A DNA stretch of 15,740 nt, taken from the NCBI GenBank assembly GCA_007119075.1, contig SKQJ01000316.1, positions 1-15,740 of the forward strand, in the 5' to 3' direction. Positions 1 through 6,854 of the stretch are shown piece after piece; positions within the stretch are counted from its first letter, which is position 1; the number at the start of each line of letters is the position of its first letter. The notes beneath the pieces were generated by a model. That model worked only from the letters and a program-made list of their open reading frames with translations. It had not been told where the DNA came from and did no database searches. The DNA comes from Bacteroidales bacterium (GTDB lineage: Bacteria > Bacteroidota > Bacteroidia > Bacteroidales > PUMT01). Position numbers and translations under genes: made by a program.

Positions 1-257
1 CTTTCCACCAGCAATTCCCTGAGGTGAATGTCTCCCTCGGTAAGTCCGTACTGGAGAGCCTGATGGGCTTGGTCCGATTCAAACAGATCACAAACTATCC
101 TCTTGAGCTCTTCAACAGGAAAGGATTCAGGCGAGGGCAATCCTCCGGCGAAGGAAATAATATCCGGTTGCTGGGTCAGTTTAAGGACTTCTCTGATGGC
201 AGATTTTTTCTGGGAGCTGATCTGCCTGTTGAATATACTTTCCAGGTCGCTTACCAT
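1..257 (-). CDS. PLP-dependent aminotransferase (class I/II fold), N-terminal fragment
   Basis: Reading leftwards from ATG at 257, an open frame continues through the window edge (85 complete codons). It starts MVSDLESIFNRQ and contains FAGGLPSPESFP (about residues 37-48) and LQYGLTEGDIHLRELL near the edge. These are the N-terminal signatures of the class I/II aminotransferases of the MocR/2-aminoadipate (LysN-like) group: the FAGG-P-P-E-FP block and the QY-GD-LRE block next to the PLP pocket. The PLP lysine would lie outside the window, so the amino acid substrate cannot be told; branched-chain, aromatic or 2-aminoadipate transamination are all possible. It lies downstream of recR on the same strand with a 197-bp spacer, so it probably has its own promoter. 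The start is supported because no ATG or GTG lies in the same frame directly upstream and homologous proteins begin with a similar short stretch. Confidence 0.85.
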   Translation of the reverse strand, partial: MVSDLESIFNRQISSQKKSAIREVLKLTQQPDIISFAGGLPSPESFPVEELKRIVCDLFESDQAHQALQYGLTEGDIHLRELLVE

Positions 258-454
258 GAGGATTATTTTAATGAACAAAAAAAGTAAACCGGCAGGGATG
301 GAACAAGGGATATATAATGTAAGATATTGCCTTATGCCATACGAAATTGCTAAATGTAAAGATCAACAGCAAATTTTTTCCGGGCTTTTGGCAAAAAATG
401 GCTGTCAAACATATTTTTTTCCTGTTTTTCTGGGAGGATATCCGAACCGGAAGT

Positions 455-1093
455 TCAACGGGGCTTTCCGTTGTTGAAGGTCGCTTCGAAAAGGGTCCTG
501 TTGGAGATAGACCGTCCGAGCGTGACTTCATCGGCATACTCGAGCTCATCGCCGATGGAAACTCCCCTGGCAATGGTTGTGATTGTGACCGGATGGTGGT
601 GAAGCTTGCGGTAAATGTAAAAATTGGTCGTGTCGCCCTCCATGGTCGTGCTCAGGGCAAGAATTATTTCATGTACGTTTCCCCCGGCTGCCTTTTCTTC
701 CAGGGAGCCTATGTTCAAATCGCCCGGACCTATGCCGTCCATGGGAGATATAATTCCCCCGAGCACATGATAAATTCCGGAGTACTGGTGGGTATTCTCT
801 ATAGACATGACGTCTTTTATGTTTTCTACAACGCAAACTATTGAATGATCGCGCTTGTGGTCGGAACAAATGTTGCATATTTCAGAGTCTGAAATATTGT
901 GGCATACAGAGCAGTGCTTTATATCTTTTTTAAGCCGGAGGACCGACGAAGAGAATTTTTCAACATCGGCCAGGTCCTGTTTCAGAAGATGCAGGACAAG
1001 CCGCAGGGCGGTTTTTTTCCCTATGCCGGGAAGGGCCGCAAACTCTGAAGTTGCCGCTTCGAGCAATCTGGACGGGTAATGGTCGGTATTCAC
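455..1093 (-). CDS. recR: Recombination mediator protein RecR
   Basis: The 212-residue product matches RecR in length (usually about 200) and order of parts: an N-terminal helix-hairpin-helix (LPGIGKKTA, residues 21-29), a four-cysteine zinc finger (C61, C64, C73, C76) and a Toprim domain beginning around VCVVEN (residues 86-91), with YHVLGG and GVSIGDELEYADEVTLGRS in the expected places. RecR works with RecF and RecO to load RecA on gapped DNA. The start is GTG at 1093: the frame upstream soon meets a stop (revcomp of 1106-1108), and the residues YPSRLLEAA correspond to the usual RecR N terminus. It is divergent from the symporter gene and has a Bacteroidota-type promoter candidate just upstream. 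Confidence 0.97.
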   Translation of the reverse strand: MNTDHYPSRLLEAATSEFAALPGIGKKTALRLVLHLLKQDLADVEKFSSSVLRLKKDIKHCSVCHNISDSEICNICSDHKRDHSIVCVVENIKDVMSIENTHQYSGIYHVLGGIISPMDGIGPGDLNIGSLEEKAAGGNVHEIILALSTTMEGDTTNFYIYRKLHHHPVTITTIARGVSIGDELEYADEVTLGRSISNRTLFEATFNNGKPR

Positions 1094-1117
1094 TGATATA
1101 AGGAATTATTCTGTCTG

Positions 1118-1149
1118 TAAAATTAACATCAATTAAGGGCATAACCAAA
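1118..1149 (-). promoter_or_regulatory. Candidate Bacteroidota promoter for recR
   Basis: On the minus strand TTTG (1149-1146) is followed after 20 bp by TAATTTTA (1125-1118). The Bacteroidota consensus is TTTG, about 19-21 bp, TAnnTTTG; only the last base of the -7 box differs. It would place the RNA start roughly 15-20 bases before the recR GTG. Inferred from pattern only. Confidence 0.4.
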
Positions 1150-1177
1150 AATCGGATTCGTTTAACAGGTCTGTTCC

Positions 1178-1290
1178 CGGTATGCGGAGCCCGGGAGGAA
1201 ACAGTCGGCAAACCAGCGGCTATGGACCGGAACGGGCTATGCCGGCGGGAGCGCCCCGGGAGAAACCGAACGGTATGCCGGGCGAAGAGG
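1178..1290. repeat. GC-rich degenerate repeats in the recR/symporter spacer
   Basis: The 268-bp spacer between the divergent recR and symporter genes holds no gene. Its central part is GC-rich and carries several degenerate copies of a CGGtATGCcGG-like word (1178-1187, 1217-1230, 1234-1245, 1271-1281). Two of these are followed by CCCGGGAGgAAAC (1191-1202) and CCCGGGAGAAAC (1255-1266). The AT-rich end at 1291-1345 probably contains the symporter promoter, but I found no convincing -33/-7 pair. Confidence 0.35.
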
Positions 1291-1361
1291 TTAAATAATT
1301 TTTGTGTAATCTTGCAATTTGGCTCCCGGGAATTTTTTGAAAAATCCAATAGCAGGGCAGG

Positions 1362-2825
1362 ATGTCTCCATTTGTTGTTTTAAGTATTGTATTCGGGTAC
1401 TTCATACTGATATTCGTGATTTCCTGGCATACCGGAAAGGACAAGGGCAGTGATGCTTTTTTTCTTGCCAACAGGAAGTCTCCGTGGTATATAGTTTCAT
1501 TCGGGATGATCGGCGCCACCCTTTCAGGGGTCACTCTCATTTCGATACCGGGCTGGGTAGGGGAGAGCGGCCTGTCTTACATGCAGATGGTGCTTGGATT
1601 CCTGGTGGGATACTTTATTGTGGCAAATGTGCTTATGCCGCTGTACTACAGGATGAATCTGATCTCCATTTACACATACCTGGATGAGCGGTTCGGAAGC
1701 TATTCTCATAAAACAGGGTCTCTTTTTTTCCTTTTATCAAGGCTGCTTGGCGCTGCCTTCAGGGTTTACCTGATGGCAGGAGTGCTTCAGCTCACTGTTG
1801 CCGACGCATGGGCAATACCGTTTTACGGAACTGTGGCAGTGACGGTCCTTCTTATATGGCTTTATACTTTCCGGGGAGGGATCAAAACCATAATATGGAC
1901 CGACACCCTGCAGACACTCTTCATGCTGCTTGCAGCCGTGGCAGCGGTCTGGGCAATTTCAGGTGAGATGAAACTGAGCTTTTCCGGAATGGTCAGCCAG
2001 ATATATGATAGCGAATACTCAAGAGTTTTTTATTTCGGCGACTGGAAAGACAGCCGCCATTTTGTCAAACAGTTCATAAGCGGGATATTTATTGTAATCG
2101 TGATGACGGGGCTCGACCAGGATATGATGCAGAAAAATCTCAGCTGCAGGAACATTTCTGAGGCCAAAAAAAATATGTACTGGTTCAGCCTTTCGCTGGT
2201 TCCGGTAAAACTGCTGCTTCTTTCGCTCGGCGTGCTTCTGCTTCTGTTTGCTGCCCGGCAGGGCATCGTGCTTCCAGAGAGGCCCGATGATATTTTCCCG
2301 GTCATTGCCACCCAGGGTTACCTGCCCGCCTGGATAACCCTGTTTTTTATTATTGGCCTGGTTGCAGCAACTTATTCAAGCGCCGATTCCACCCTGACGG
2401 CACTGACCACCTCCTTTACCCTCGATATAATTGGAGCCGGCTCCCGTACCGAGCATGAGCTGGTCAGGACCAGGATCCTAGTCCATGCAGGCATGGCCGC
2501 CCTGGTGGGCATAATAATCGTCTTTTTCCGGTTGCTGAACGATCAGAGCATTATAAGCGTGCTGTTTACGGCAGCAGGCTATACATACGGTCCTCTCCTG
2601 GGAATGTACGCATTTGGCCTTTTCAGCCGCCACAGCGTGAGAGACAGGCTTGTCCCTTATGTAGCCCTGGCTTCACCGCTTCTGACCTGGCTGCTTGATG
2701 CGAACTCCGAGGCTCTTCTGGGAGGCTACAGCTTCGGATACGAAGTGCTGCTTGTCAACGGCCTTATCACTCTTGGGGGAATGTTCATTATCCGCAGGCC
2801 CGGTCATAAACCCATTATGCAATAA
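1362..2825 (+). CDS. Sodium:solute symporter family (SSS) transporter
   Basis: The 487-residue protein is almost wholly hydrophobic helices, consistent with the 13 or so membrane segments of the SSS family, which uses an inward sodium gradient to import a solute into the cytoplasm. Visible family features are an N-terminal GSDAFFLANRKSPW segment between helix 1 and 2, ATLSGVTLISIPGWV in the core, a FRGGIKTIIWTDTLQ stretch, and ATYSSADSTLTALTTSF around residue 340-355, whose serine and threonine cluster matches the Na2 sodium site. The substrate cannot be read from the sequence; relatives in Bacteroidota are variously annotated as iodide, proline, sugar or sialic acid carriers. It ends 121 bp before the chaN-like gene on the same strand. 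The ATG at 1362 is directly before the first hydrophobic helix and fits the family start. Confidence 0.9.
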   Translation: MSPFVVLSIVFGYFILIFVISWHTGKDKGSDAFFLANRKSPWYIVSFGMIGATLSGVTLISIPGWVGESGLSYMQMVLGFLVGYFIVANVLMPLYYRMNLISIYTYLDERFGSYSHKTGSLFFLLSRLLGAAFRVYLMAGVLQLTVADAWAIPFYGTVAVTVLLIWLYTFRGGIKTIIWTDTLQTLFMLLAAVAAVWAISGEMKLSFSGMVSQIYDSEYSRVFYFGDWKDSRHFVKQFISGIFIVIVMTGLDQDMMQKNLSCRNISEAKKNMYWFSLSLVPVKLLLLSLGVLLLLFAARQGIVLPERPDDIFPVIATQGYLPAWITLFFIIGLVAATYSSADSTLTALTTSFTLDIIGAGSRTEHELVRTRILVHAGMAALVGIIIVFFRLLNDQSIISVLFTAAGYTYGPLLGMYAFGLFSRHSVRDRLVPYVALASPLLTWLLDANSEALLGGYSFGYEVLLVNGLITLGGMFIIRRPGHKPIMQ

Positions 2826-2901
2826 CACGGATTTTTGGTAACTTGCTTATTGCATTTTGCGAAGGAAGAGCCGGGACCGTTTTGAATTTCTTCCGTGTTT
2901 C

Positions 2902-2913
2902 CCCGGATCCGGG
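2902..2913. promoter_or_regulatory. 12-bp perfect palindrome upstream of the ChaN-like gene
   Basis: CCCGGATCCGGG reads the same on both strands and lies 33 bp before the ATG of the ChaN-like gene, in the spacer after the symporter. It could be an operator for a dimeric regulator or a small RNA hairpin; no family can be assigned. Confidence 0.3.
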
Positions 2914-2922
2914 CATCATAGT

Positions 2923-2947
2923 ATCAAACTGAAAAATCAAACTGAAA
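2923..2947 (+). repeat. 12-bp tandem repeat abutting the ChaN-like start codon
   Basis: ATCAAACTGAAA occurs at 2923-2934 and again at 2936-2947, identical in all 12 bases. The last A of the second copy is the A of the ATG start codon, so the repeat forms the whole translation initiation region. Confidence 0.6.
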
Positions 2948-3816
2948 TGAACCGCATTCTGTTATTTTTTTCCGTTGCGCTTCTCACTGCCTCCGCGATC
3001 GACAGGCACAAACCCGCCTATGCGCTTTATGATGAAAACGGCAGGAAGGTGAATTACCGCAATATGATCAGGAAGATAAGCGATGCCGATATCTTTCTTT
3101 TCGGTGAGCTGCATGACAATCCGATATCTCACTGGCTGAGGTATGAAATTGTGAGGGATCTGCATAGCTCCCGCAACAAAACACTGATTATCGGCGCCGA
3201 GATGTTCGAGGCGGACAACCAGCTCATACTCGATGAATATATGGAAGGGGTCATCACAGTGCAGCGGTTTGAGGATGAGGCTAAGCTTTGGCCGAACTAC
3301 GGGACTGATTACAAGCCCCTCGTGCACTTTGGCAGGGAGAATTCCATTCCCCTGGTTGCCTCCAATATACCAAGGCGCTATGCCAACATGGTTTTTCACG
3401 GCGGTTTTGAAGCCCTCGACAAACTCGACGAAAAGGCGCTGGAATATATTGCCCCGCTGCCGATCCTTTACGATCCTGATCTGCCGGGATACCGGGCAAT
3501 GCGTGAAATGGATACAGGAATGCCGGACCATGCGGGTGCAAATCTGCCAAAGGCCCAGGCCATCAAGGATGCCACCATGGCCCATTTCATACTTGAAAAC
3601 CTGTCTCCCGGAAAATTGTTCATCCATTTTCACGGGACGTATCATTCGGATAGCTTCGAAGGAATTTACTGGTACCTTAAGCAGAAGGCCCCGGATTTGA
3701 ATATTGTCACCCTGTCGACCCTGATGCAGGATGAAACCGAAAGGCTCCGGGAAGAGGCCCGCGGCAGGGCCGACTTCCTGATTGTGGTGAGGGAAACAAT
3801 GACAAGGACATTTTAA
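2947..3816 (+). CDS. Secreted ChaN-like protein (haem-binding/TIKI-like superfamily)
   Basis: From the ATG at 2947 the product is 289 residues: a signal peptide (MNRILLFFSVALLTASA) followed by a ChaN/DUF399-type domain. Family marks are FGELHDN (about residues 53-59), the GAEMFEADNQ block, and FIHFHGTYHSD near residue 232-242, giving the conserved Glu/His residues of this fold. Campylobacter ChaN binds haem at the cell surface and is linked to iron uptake; the wider superfamily includes TIKI/TraB hydrolase-like proteins. Here the mature protein has no lipobox cysteine, so it is probably periplasmic or exported rather than a lipoprotein. A longer frame from 2857 exists, but its first 30 residues are hydrophilic and would bury the signal peptide, so I reject that start. 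It follows the symporter by 121 bp and converges on alaS. The exact role is not established. Confidence 0.8.
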   Translation: MNRILLFFSVALLTASAIDRHKPAYALYDENGRKVNYRNMIRKISDADIFLFGELHDNPISHWLRYEIVRDLHSSRNKTLIIGAEMFEADNQLILDEYMEGVITVQRFEDEAKLWPNYGTDYKPLVHFGRENSIPLVASNIPRRYANMVFHGGFEALDKLDEKALEYIAPLPILYDPDLPGYRAMREMDTGMPDHAGANLPKAQAIKDATMAHFILENLSPGKLFIHFHGTYHSDSFEGIYWYLKQKAPDLNIVTLSTLMQDETERLREEARGRADFLIVVRETMTRTF

Positions 3817-3924
3817 GGTCTGAGGGATTGGGACAAACCGCTTCATAATTCTCCACCCGGTGCTACGTGATATATTATCAGGATAGTGCAGGAGGAATTG
3901 CAACCGGGCAAGGGGCTGTTTATG

Positions 3925-3974
3925 TTCCGGGCGGCAGCACTGCCTTAAATTCCGGGCGGCAGCTCTGCCTTATA
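3925..3974. repeat. 25-bp tandem repeat with hairpin core in the chaN-like/alaS spacer
   Basis: Two adjoining 25-bp units (3925-3949 and 3950-3974) agree at 23 of 25 bases. Each contains GGCAG-NN-CTGCC, a perfect 5-bp inverted repeat, so each unit can form a small hairpin. They lie in the 252-bp spacer between two convergent genes, where a two-way transcription stop would be useful, but no T-run follows the hairpins. The rest of the spacer before 3925 shows nothing I can identify. Confidence 0.7.
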
Positions 3975-3988
3975 TTCATCGGCCAGGT

Positions 3989-4050
3989 GCAATGATGACC
4001 ATATCCCGGGACGGGATAATAGCATTATTAAAACTTTGAAGGTATTTGTT
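3989..4050 (-). pseudogene. Decayed second copy of the alaS 3' end
   Basis: GCAnTGATGACCATATCCCGGG at 3989-4010 repeats 4082-4103 inside alaS with one mismatch in 22 bases, at an offset of 93 bp. Looser similarity continues upstream in the alaS direction, for example TTTGAAGGTATTTG (4035-4048) beside the alaS stretch near 4128-4141. Read on the minus strand the copy gives AIIPSRDMVIIAPGR and a stop, against AISSARDMVINAIDV at the end of AlaS. It therefore looks like a partial, decayed duplication of roughly the last 20 codons of alaS placed just beyond its stop. The 22-base core is secure; the extension is suggestive. Confidence 0.6.
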
Positions 4051-4068
4051 CGCCGCACAATGGTTAAA

Positions 4069-6693
4069 TCAGACATCAATAGCATTGATGACCATATCCC
4101 GGGCCGAGCTTATCGCCGTGTCAAGCCCTGAAGGGTCTTTGCCGCCGGCAGTGGCAAAAAACGGCTGACCGCCGCCCCCTCCCCGGATATGCCCAGCTAC
4201 TTCTCCTATTATTTCATTGGCCTTGAGCGATCCCCGGTTTATGAGCTCTTCCGGTATCATAACGGCAAGGTGGGCCTTGCCTGAGATTTCGCTTCCCAGG
4301 ATCAGTGCCAGTCCGCCGATTTCACCCTTCATCTGGAAGGCAATGTCTTTCAGCATGCCCGGTGAGTCTGCCTCAGCCATAGAGGCTATTATATTAAAAT
4401 CACCCTTCTTCTGGATTTTTTGATTTAAAATGGCCTTCAGTGACTTGACCTTATCGCGGTCCATCGCTTCCAGCCGCTTTTCCAGGGCAGCTTTTTCCTT
4501 AACCAGCTGCCCGGCCGATTTGACGGGGTCGCCGGTGGTTTTGAGCGCTGATTTTACCTGGTCAAGCTTTTCAACCTGCTCATTCACCCACTTTTCGGCA
4601 TGGGGGCCGGTCACGGCTTCGATCCTCCGTATTCCGGCGGCTATGGCCGTTTCTGCGATGATCTTGAAAAACCCTATCTGACCGGTTCGTTCAACGTGAA
4701 TTCCGCCGCAGAGCTCAATGGAGTCGCCAAAGCGGATGGTGCGGACCCGGTTTCCGTATTTTTCCCCGAAAAGGGAAATAGCACCGGAAGACCTGGCCTC
4801 TTCCACGGGCACCTGCCGCTGTTCCCTTCTTGGAAGATTTTCACGGATCATGCCGTTCACGATGCTTTCAATCCGGATTATTTCTTTATCATCCAGTTTC
4901 TGGAAGTGGGAAAAATCGAAGCGAAGGTAGTCATGATGAACGAGCGATCCTTTCTGTTCCACGTGTGCGCCCAGCACATTTCTCAGGGCATCATGCAGCA
5001 GGTGGGTGGCAGTGTGATTGTTTGCCGTCAGCTTCCTTTTTTCATTGTCGACAACAGCCATAAACCTTCCGGATAGATCGGCAGGCACTTTTTCGGCAAT
5101 GTGAATATGCAGCTCGTTCTCCTTCAGGGTATTAATGATCCTGATTCTTTCGCCATCGCCCTGAAGAAATCCTGTATCCCCGATCTGTCCGCCGCTTTCA
5201 GCATAAAAAGGGGTTTTGTCGAAAACCAGGTGAAAGAATTCCCTGTCTTTTGACCTGATTTTCCTGAAACGGGTTATTTCAACTAATGCCTCGTCAGCAT
5301 CGTAACCGATAAATTCTTCTGCGGCATCGTCATTCAGTACTATCCAGTCACCCGCCTCAACCTTTGCATCCTGTCTTGACCGCTTCTTCTGTTTCGCCAT
5401 CTCACTTTCAAAGGCTTCATAATCGAGCGTGTATCCCTTCTCTCTGAGGATGAGCCCGGTAAGATCCGGAGGGAATCCATAGGTGTCATAAAGCTCAAAA
5501 GCGCTTTTGCCGTCTATTTGCATGGAATTGCTGCCTGCAATGATCCGGTTCAGAAGCTTCATCCCTGTTTCCAGGGTGCGGAGGAAGGCATGCTCCTCCT
5601 CCTGGATCACTTTTTCGATGAATTTCTGTTGTGCCGGCAGTTCGGGATAGGCATCTCCCATGAGATCCGCAAGCACGGGCACAAGTCTGTAGATAAAAGG
5701 CTCCGACTGTCCCAGGAAACTGTAGCCGTACCTGATGGCCCTCCTGAGGATGCGTCTGATCACGTAACCTGCCTTGTTGTTGGACGGAATTTGTCCGTCG
5801 GCAATCGAAAATGCCAGGGTGCGAACATGATCGGCCACAACTCTCATGGCTATATCGCTTTTATCTCCGCTTCCGTATGCCGTGCCTGTCAGCACGGCAA
5901 TCCTTTCAATAACAGGCTGGAAAAGATCAGTATCATAATTTGACTGCTTGTTTTGTACGACCATGCACAGCCTTTCAAATCCCATTCCTGTATCCACATG
6001 CCTCTGGGGAAGCTGTTCAAGGCTCCCGTCCGCCTTCCTGTTGAACTGGATGAAAACCAGGTTCCATATCTCGATAACTCCGGGATGGTCCCGGTTAACA
6101 AGGGAGGCCCCGTCTGTCTCTTTCCTTTCGCTGTCCGGACGGATATCGACATGGATCTCCGAACAGGGGCCACAGGGCCCGGTATCGCCCATTTCCCAGA
6201 AGTTATCCTTTCGTGAGCCGTTGAGGATACGTTCAGCGGGCAGGTATTTTTTCCAGCATTCCCCGGCTTCCCGGTCGGGCTCCAGGTTTTCGGGCTTATA
6301 TCCCTCAAAAACCGTTGCGTAAAGGCGATCGGCAGAAATTTGTAACTCTTTTACCAGAAATTCGTAAGACCATTTAACGGCATCTTCTTTGAAATAGTCG
6401 CCGAACGACCAGTTGCCCAGCATTTCAAACATGGTATGATGGTAGGTATCATGACCAACTTCCTCAAGATCATTATGCTTGCCTGAAACCCTGAGGCATT
6501 TCTGGGAATTGGCTACCCTGGGGTGCTCGGGCCTGGTGTTGCCCAGGAATATATCCTTGAACTGATTCATCCCGGCATTGGTAAACATCAGGGTGGGGTC
6601 GTCCTTGACGACAATAGGGGCCGAAGGTACTATAATATGGTTTTTTTGACCGAAAAAGTGCAGAAAAGCGGTGCGAAGGTGCCTGGAATTCAT
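4069..6693 (-). CDS. alaS: Alanine--tRNA ligase
   Basis: The 874-residue protein is full length for AlaRS and joins alanine to tRNA-Ala in the cytoplasm. The N-terminal class II catalytic core shows SGKHNDLEEVG (70-80) and HHTMFEMLGNWSFGDYF (85-101), then GMGFERL and the tRNA-recognition part (IRRILRRAIRYGYS). The editing domain shows the zinc-site motif HTATH (H560, H564) and C662 in CGGIHV; the C-terminal C-Ala domain ends with a glycine-rich HIRGGGGGQPFFATAGGKD motif. The usual editing motif reads CGGTH; here the threonine position is isoleucine, which I believe also occurs in some Bacteroidota. The gene is divergent from the M23 peptidase and convergent with the ChaN-like gene. Its last codons can form a hairpin (CATCAAT-AGC-ATTGATG, 4074-4090) that overlaps its end. 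Confidence 0.98.
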   Translation of the reverse strand: MNSRHLRTAFLHFFGQKNHIIVPSAPIVVKDDPTLMFTNAGMNQFKDIFLGNTRPEHPRVANSQKCLRVSGKHNDLEEVGHDTYHHTMFEMLGNWSFGDYFKEDAVKWSYEFLVKELQISADRLYATVFEGYKPENLEPDREAGECWKKYLPAERILNGSRKDNFWEMGDTGPCGPCSEIHVDIRPDSERKETDGASLVNRDHPGVIEIWNLVFIQFNRKADGSLEQLPQRHVDTGMGFERLCMVVQNKQSNYDTDLFQPVIERIAVLTGTAYGSGDKSDIAMRVVADHVRTLAFSIADGQIPSNNKAGYVIRRILRRAIRYGYSFLGQSEPFIYRLVPVLADLMGDAYPELPAQQKFIEKVIQEEEHAFLRTLETGMKLLNRIIAGSNSMQIDGKSAFELYDTYGFPPDLTGLILREKGYTLDYEAFESEMAKQKKRSRQDAKVEAGDWIVLNDDAAEEFIGYDADEALVEITRFRKIRSKDREFFHLVFDKTPFYAESGGQIGDTGFLQGDGERIRIINTLKENELHIHIAEKVPADLSGRFMAVVDNEKRKLTANNHTATHLLHDALRNVLGAHVEQKGSLVHHDYLRFDFSHFQKLDDKEIIRIESIVNGMIRENLPRREQRQVPVEEARSSGAISLFGEKYGNRVRTIRFGDSIELCGGIHVERTGQIGFFKIIAETAIAAGIRRIEAVTGPHAEKWVNEQVEKLDQVKSALKTTGDPVKSAGQLVKEKAALEKRLEAMDRDKVKSLKAILNQKIQKKGDFNIIASMAEADSPGMLKDIAFQMKGEIGGLALILGSEISGKAHLAVMIPEELINRGSLKANEIIGEVAGHIRGGGGGQPFFATAGGKDPSGLDTAISSARDMVINAIDV

Positions 6694-6777
6694 AAAAAAA
6701 TGGATAAAATCAAGGATAATCGAATGAAATACGGAATATTTTAATTTATTTGTACCAATTATTATTTGAAGGAACTT

Positions 6778-6809
6778 GTTGTAAAATTAGTTTATTTCAT
6801 TTAGATTTG
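6778..6809 (+). promoter_or_regulatory. Candidate Bacteroidota promoter for the M23 peptidase gene
   Basis: GTTG (6778-6781) is followed after 20 bp by TAGATTTG (6802-6809), a perfect TAnnTTTG -7 box with a three-of-four -33 box. It would start the RNA near 6815, about 40 bases before ATG 6855. Such a start lies downstream of the longer upstream frame beginning at 6750 and so supports the shorter protein. Confidence 0.5.
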
Positions 6810-6854
6810 TTGATTGGTTGGAAAAAAGGGCCTATATATCTCAAAATCAGCACC

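Noticed and set aside
347..844. Plus-strand open frame of 165 codons over the recR 3' half
   Set aside because: It lies opposite recR and its translation looks like the reverse of RecR coding sequence, with no motif of its own.
2962..3903. Minus-strand open frame of 313 codons opposite the ChaN-like gene
   Set aside because: Antisense shadow: the plus-strand frame has a signal peptide and clear family motifs, and the minus-strand translation has no recognisable family.
6750..6854. In-frame upstream start giving a 363-residue M23 peptidase
   Set aside because: The added 35 residues overlap a perfect TAnnTTTG promoter box (6802-6809), and the shorter start gives the usual N terminus.
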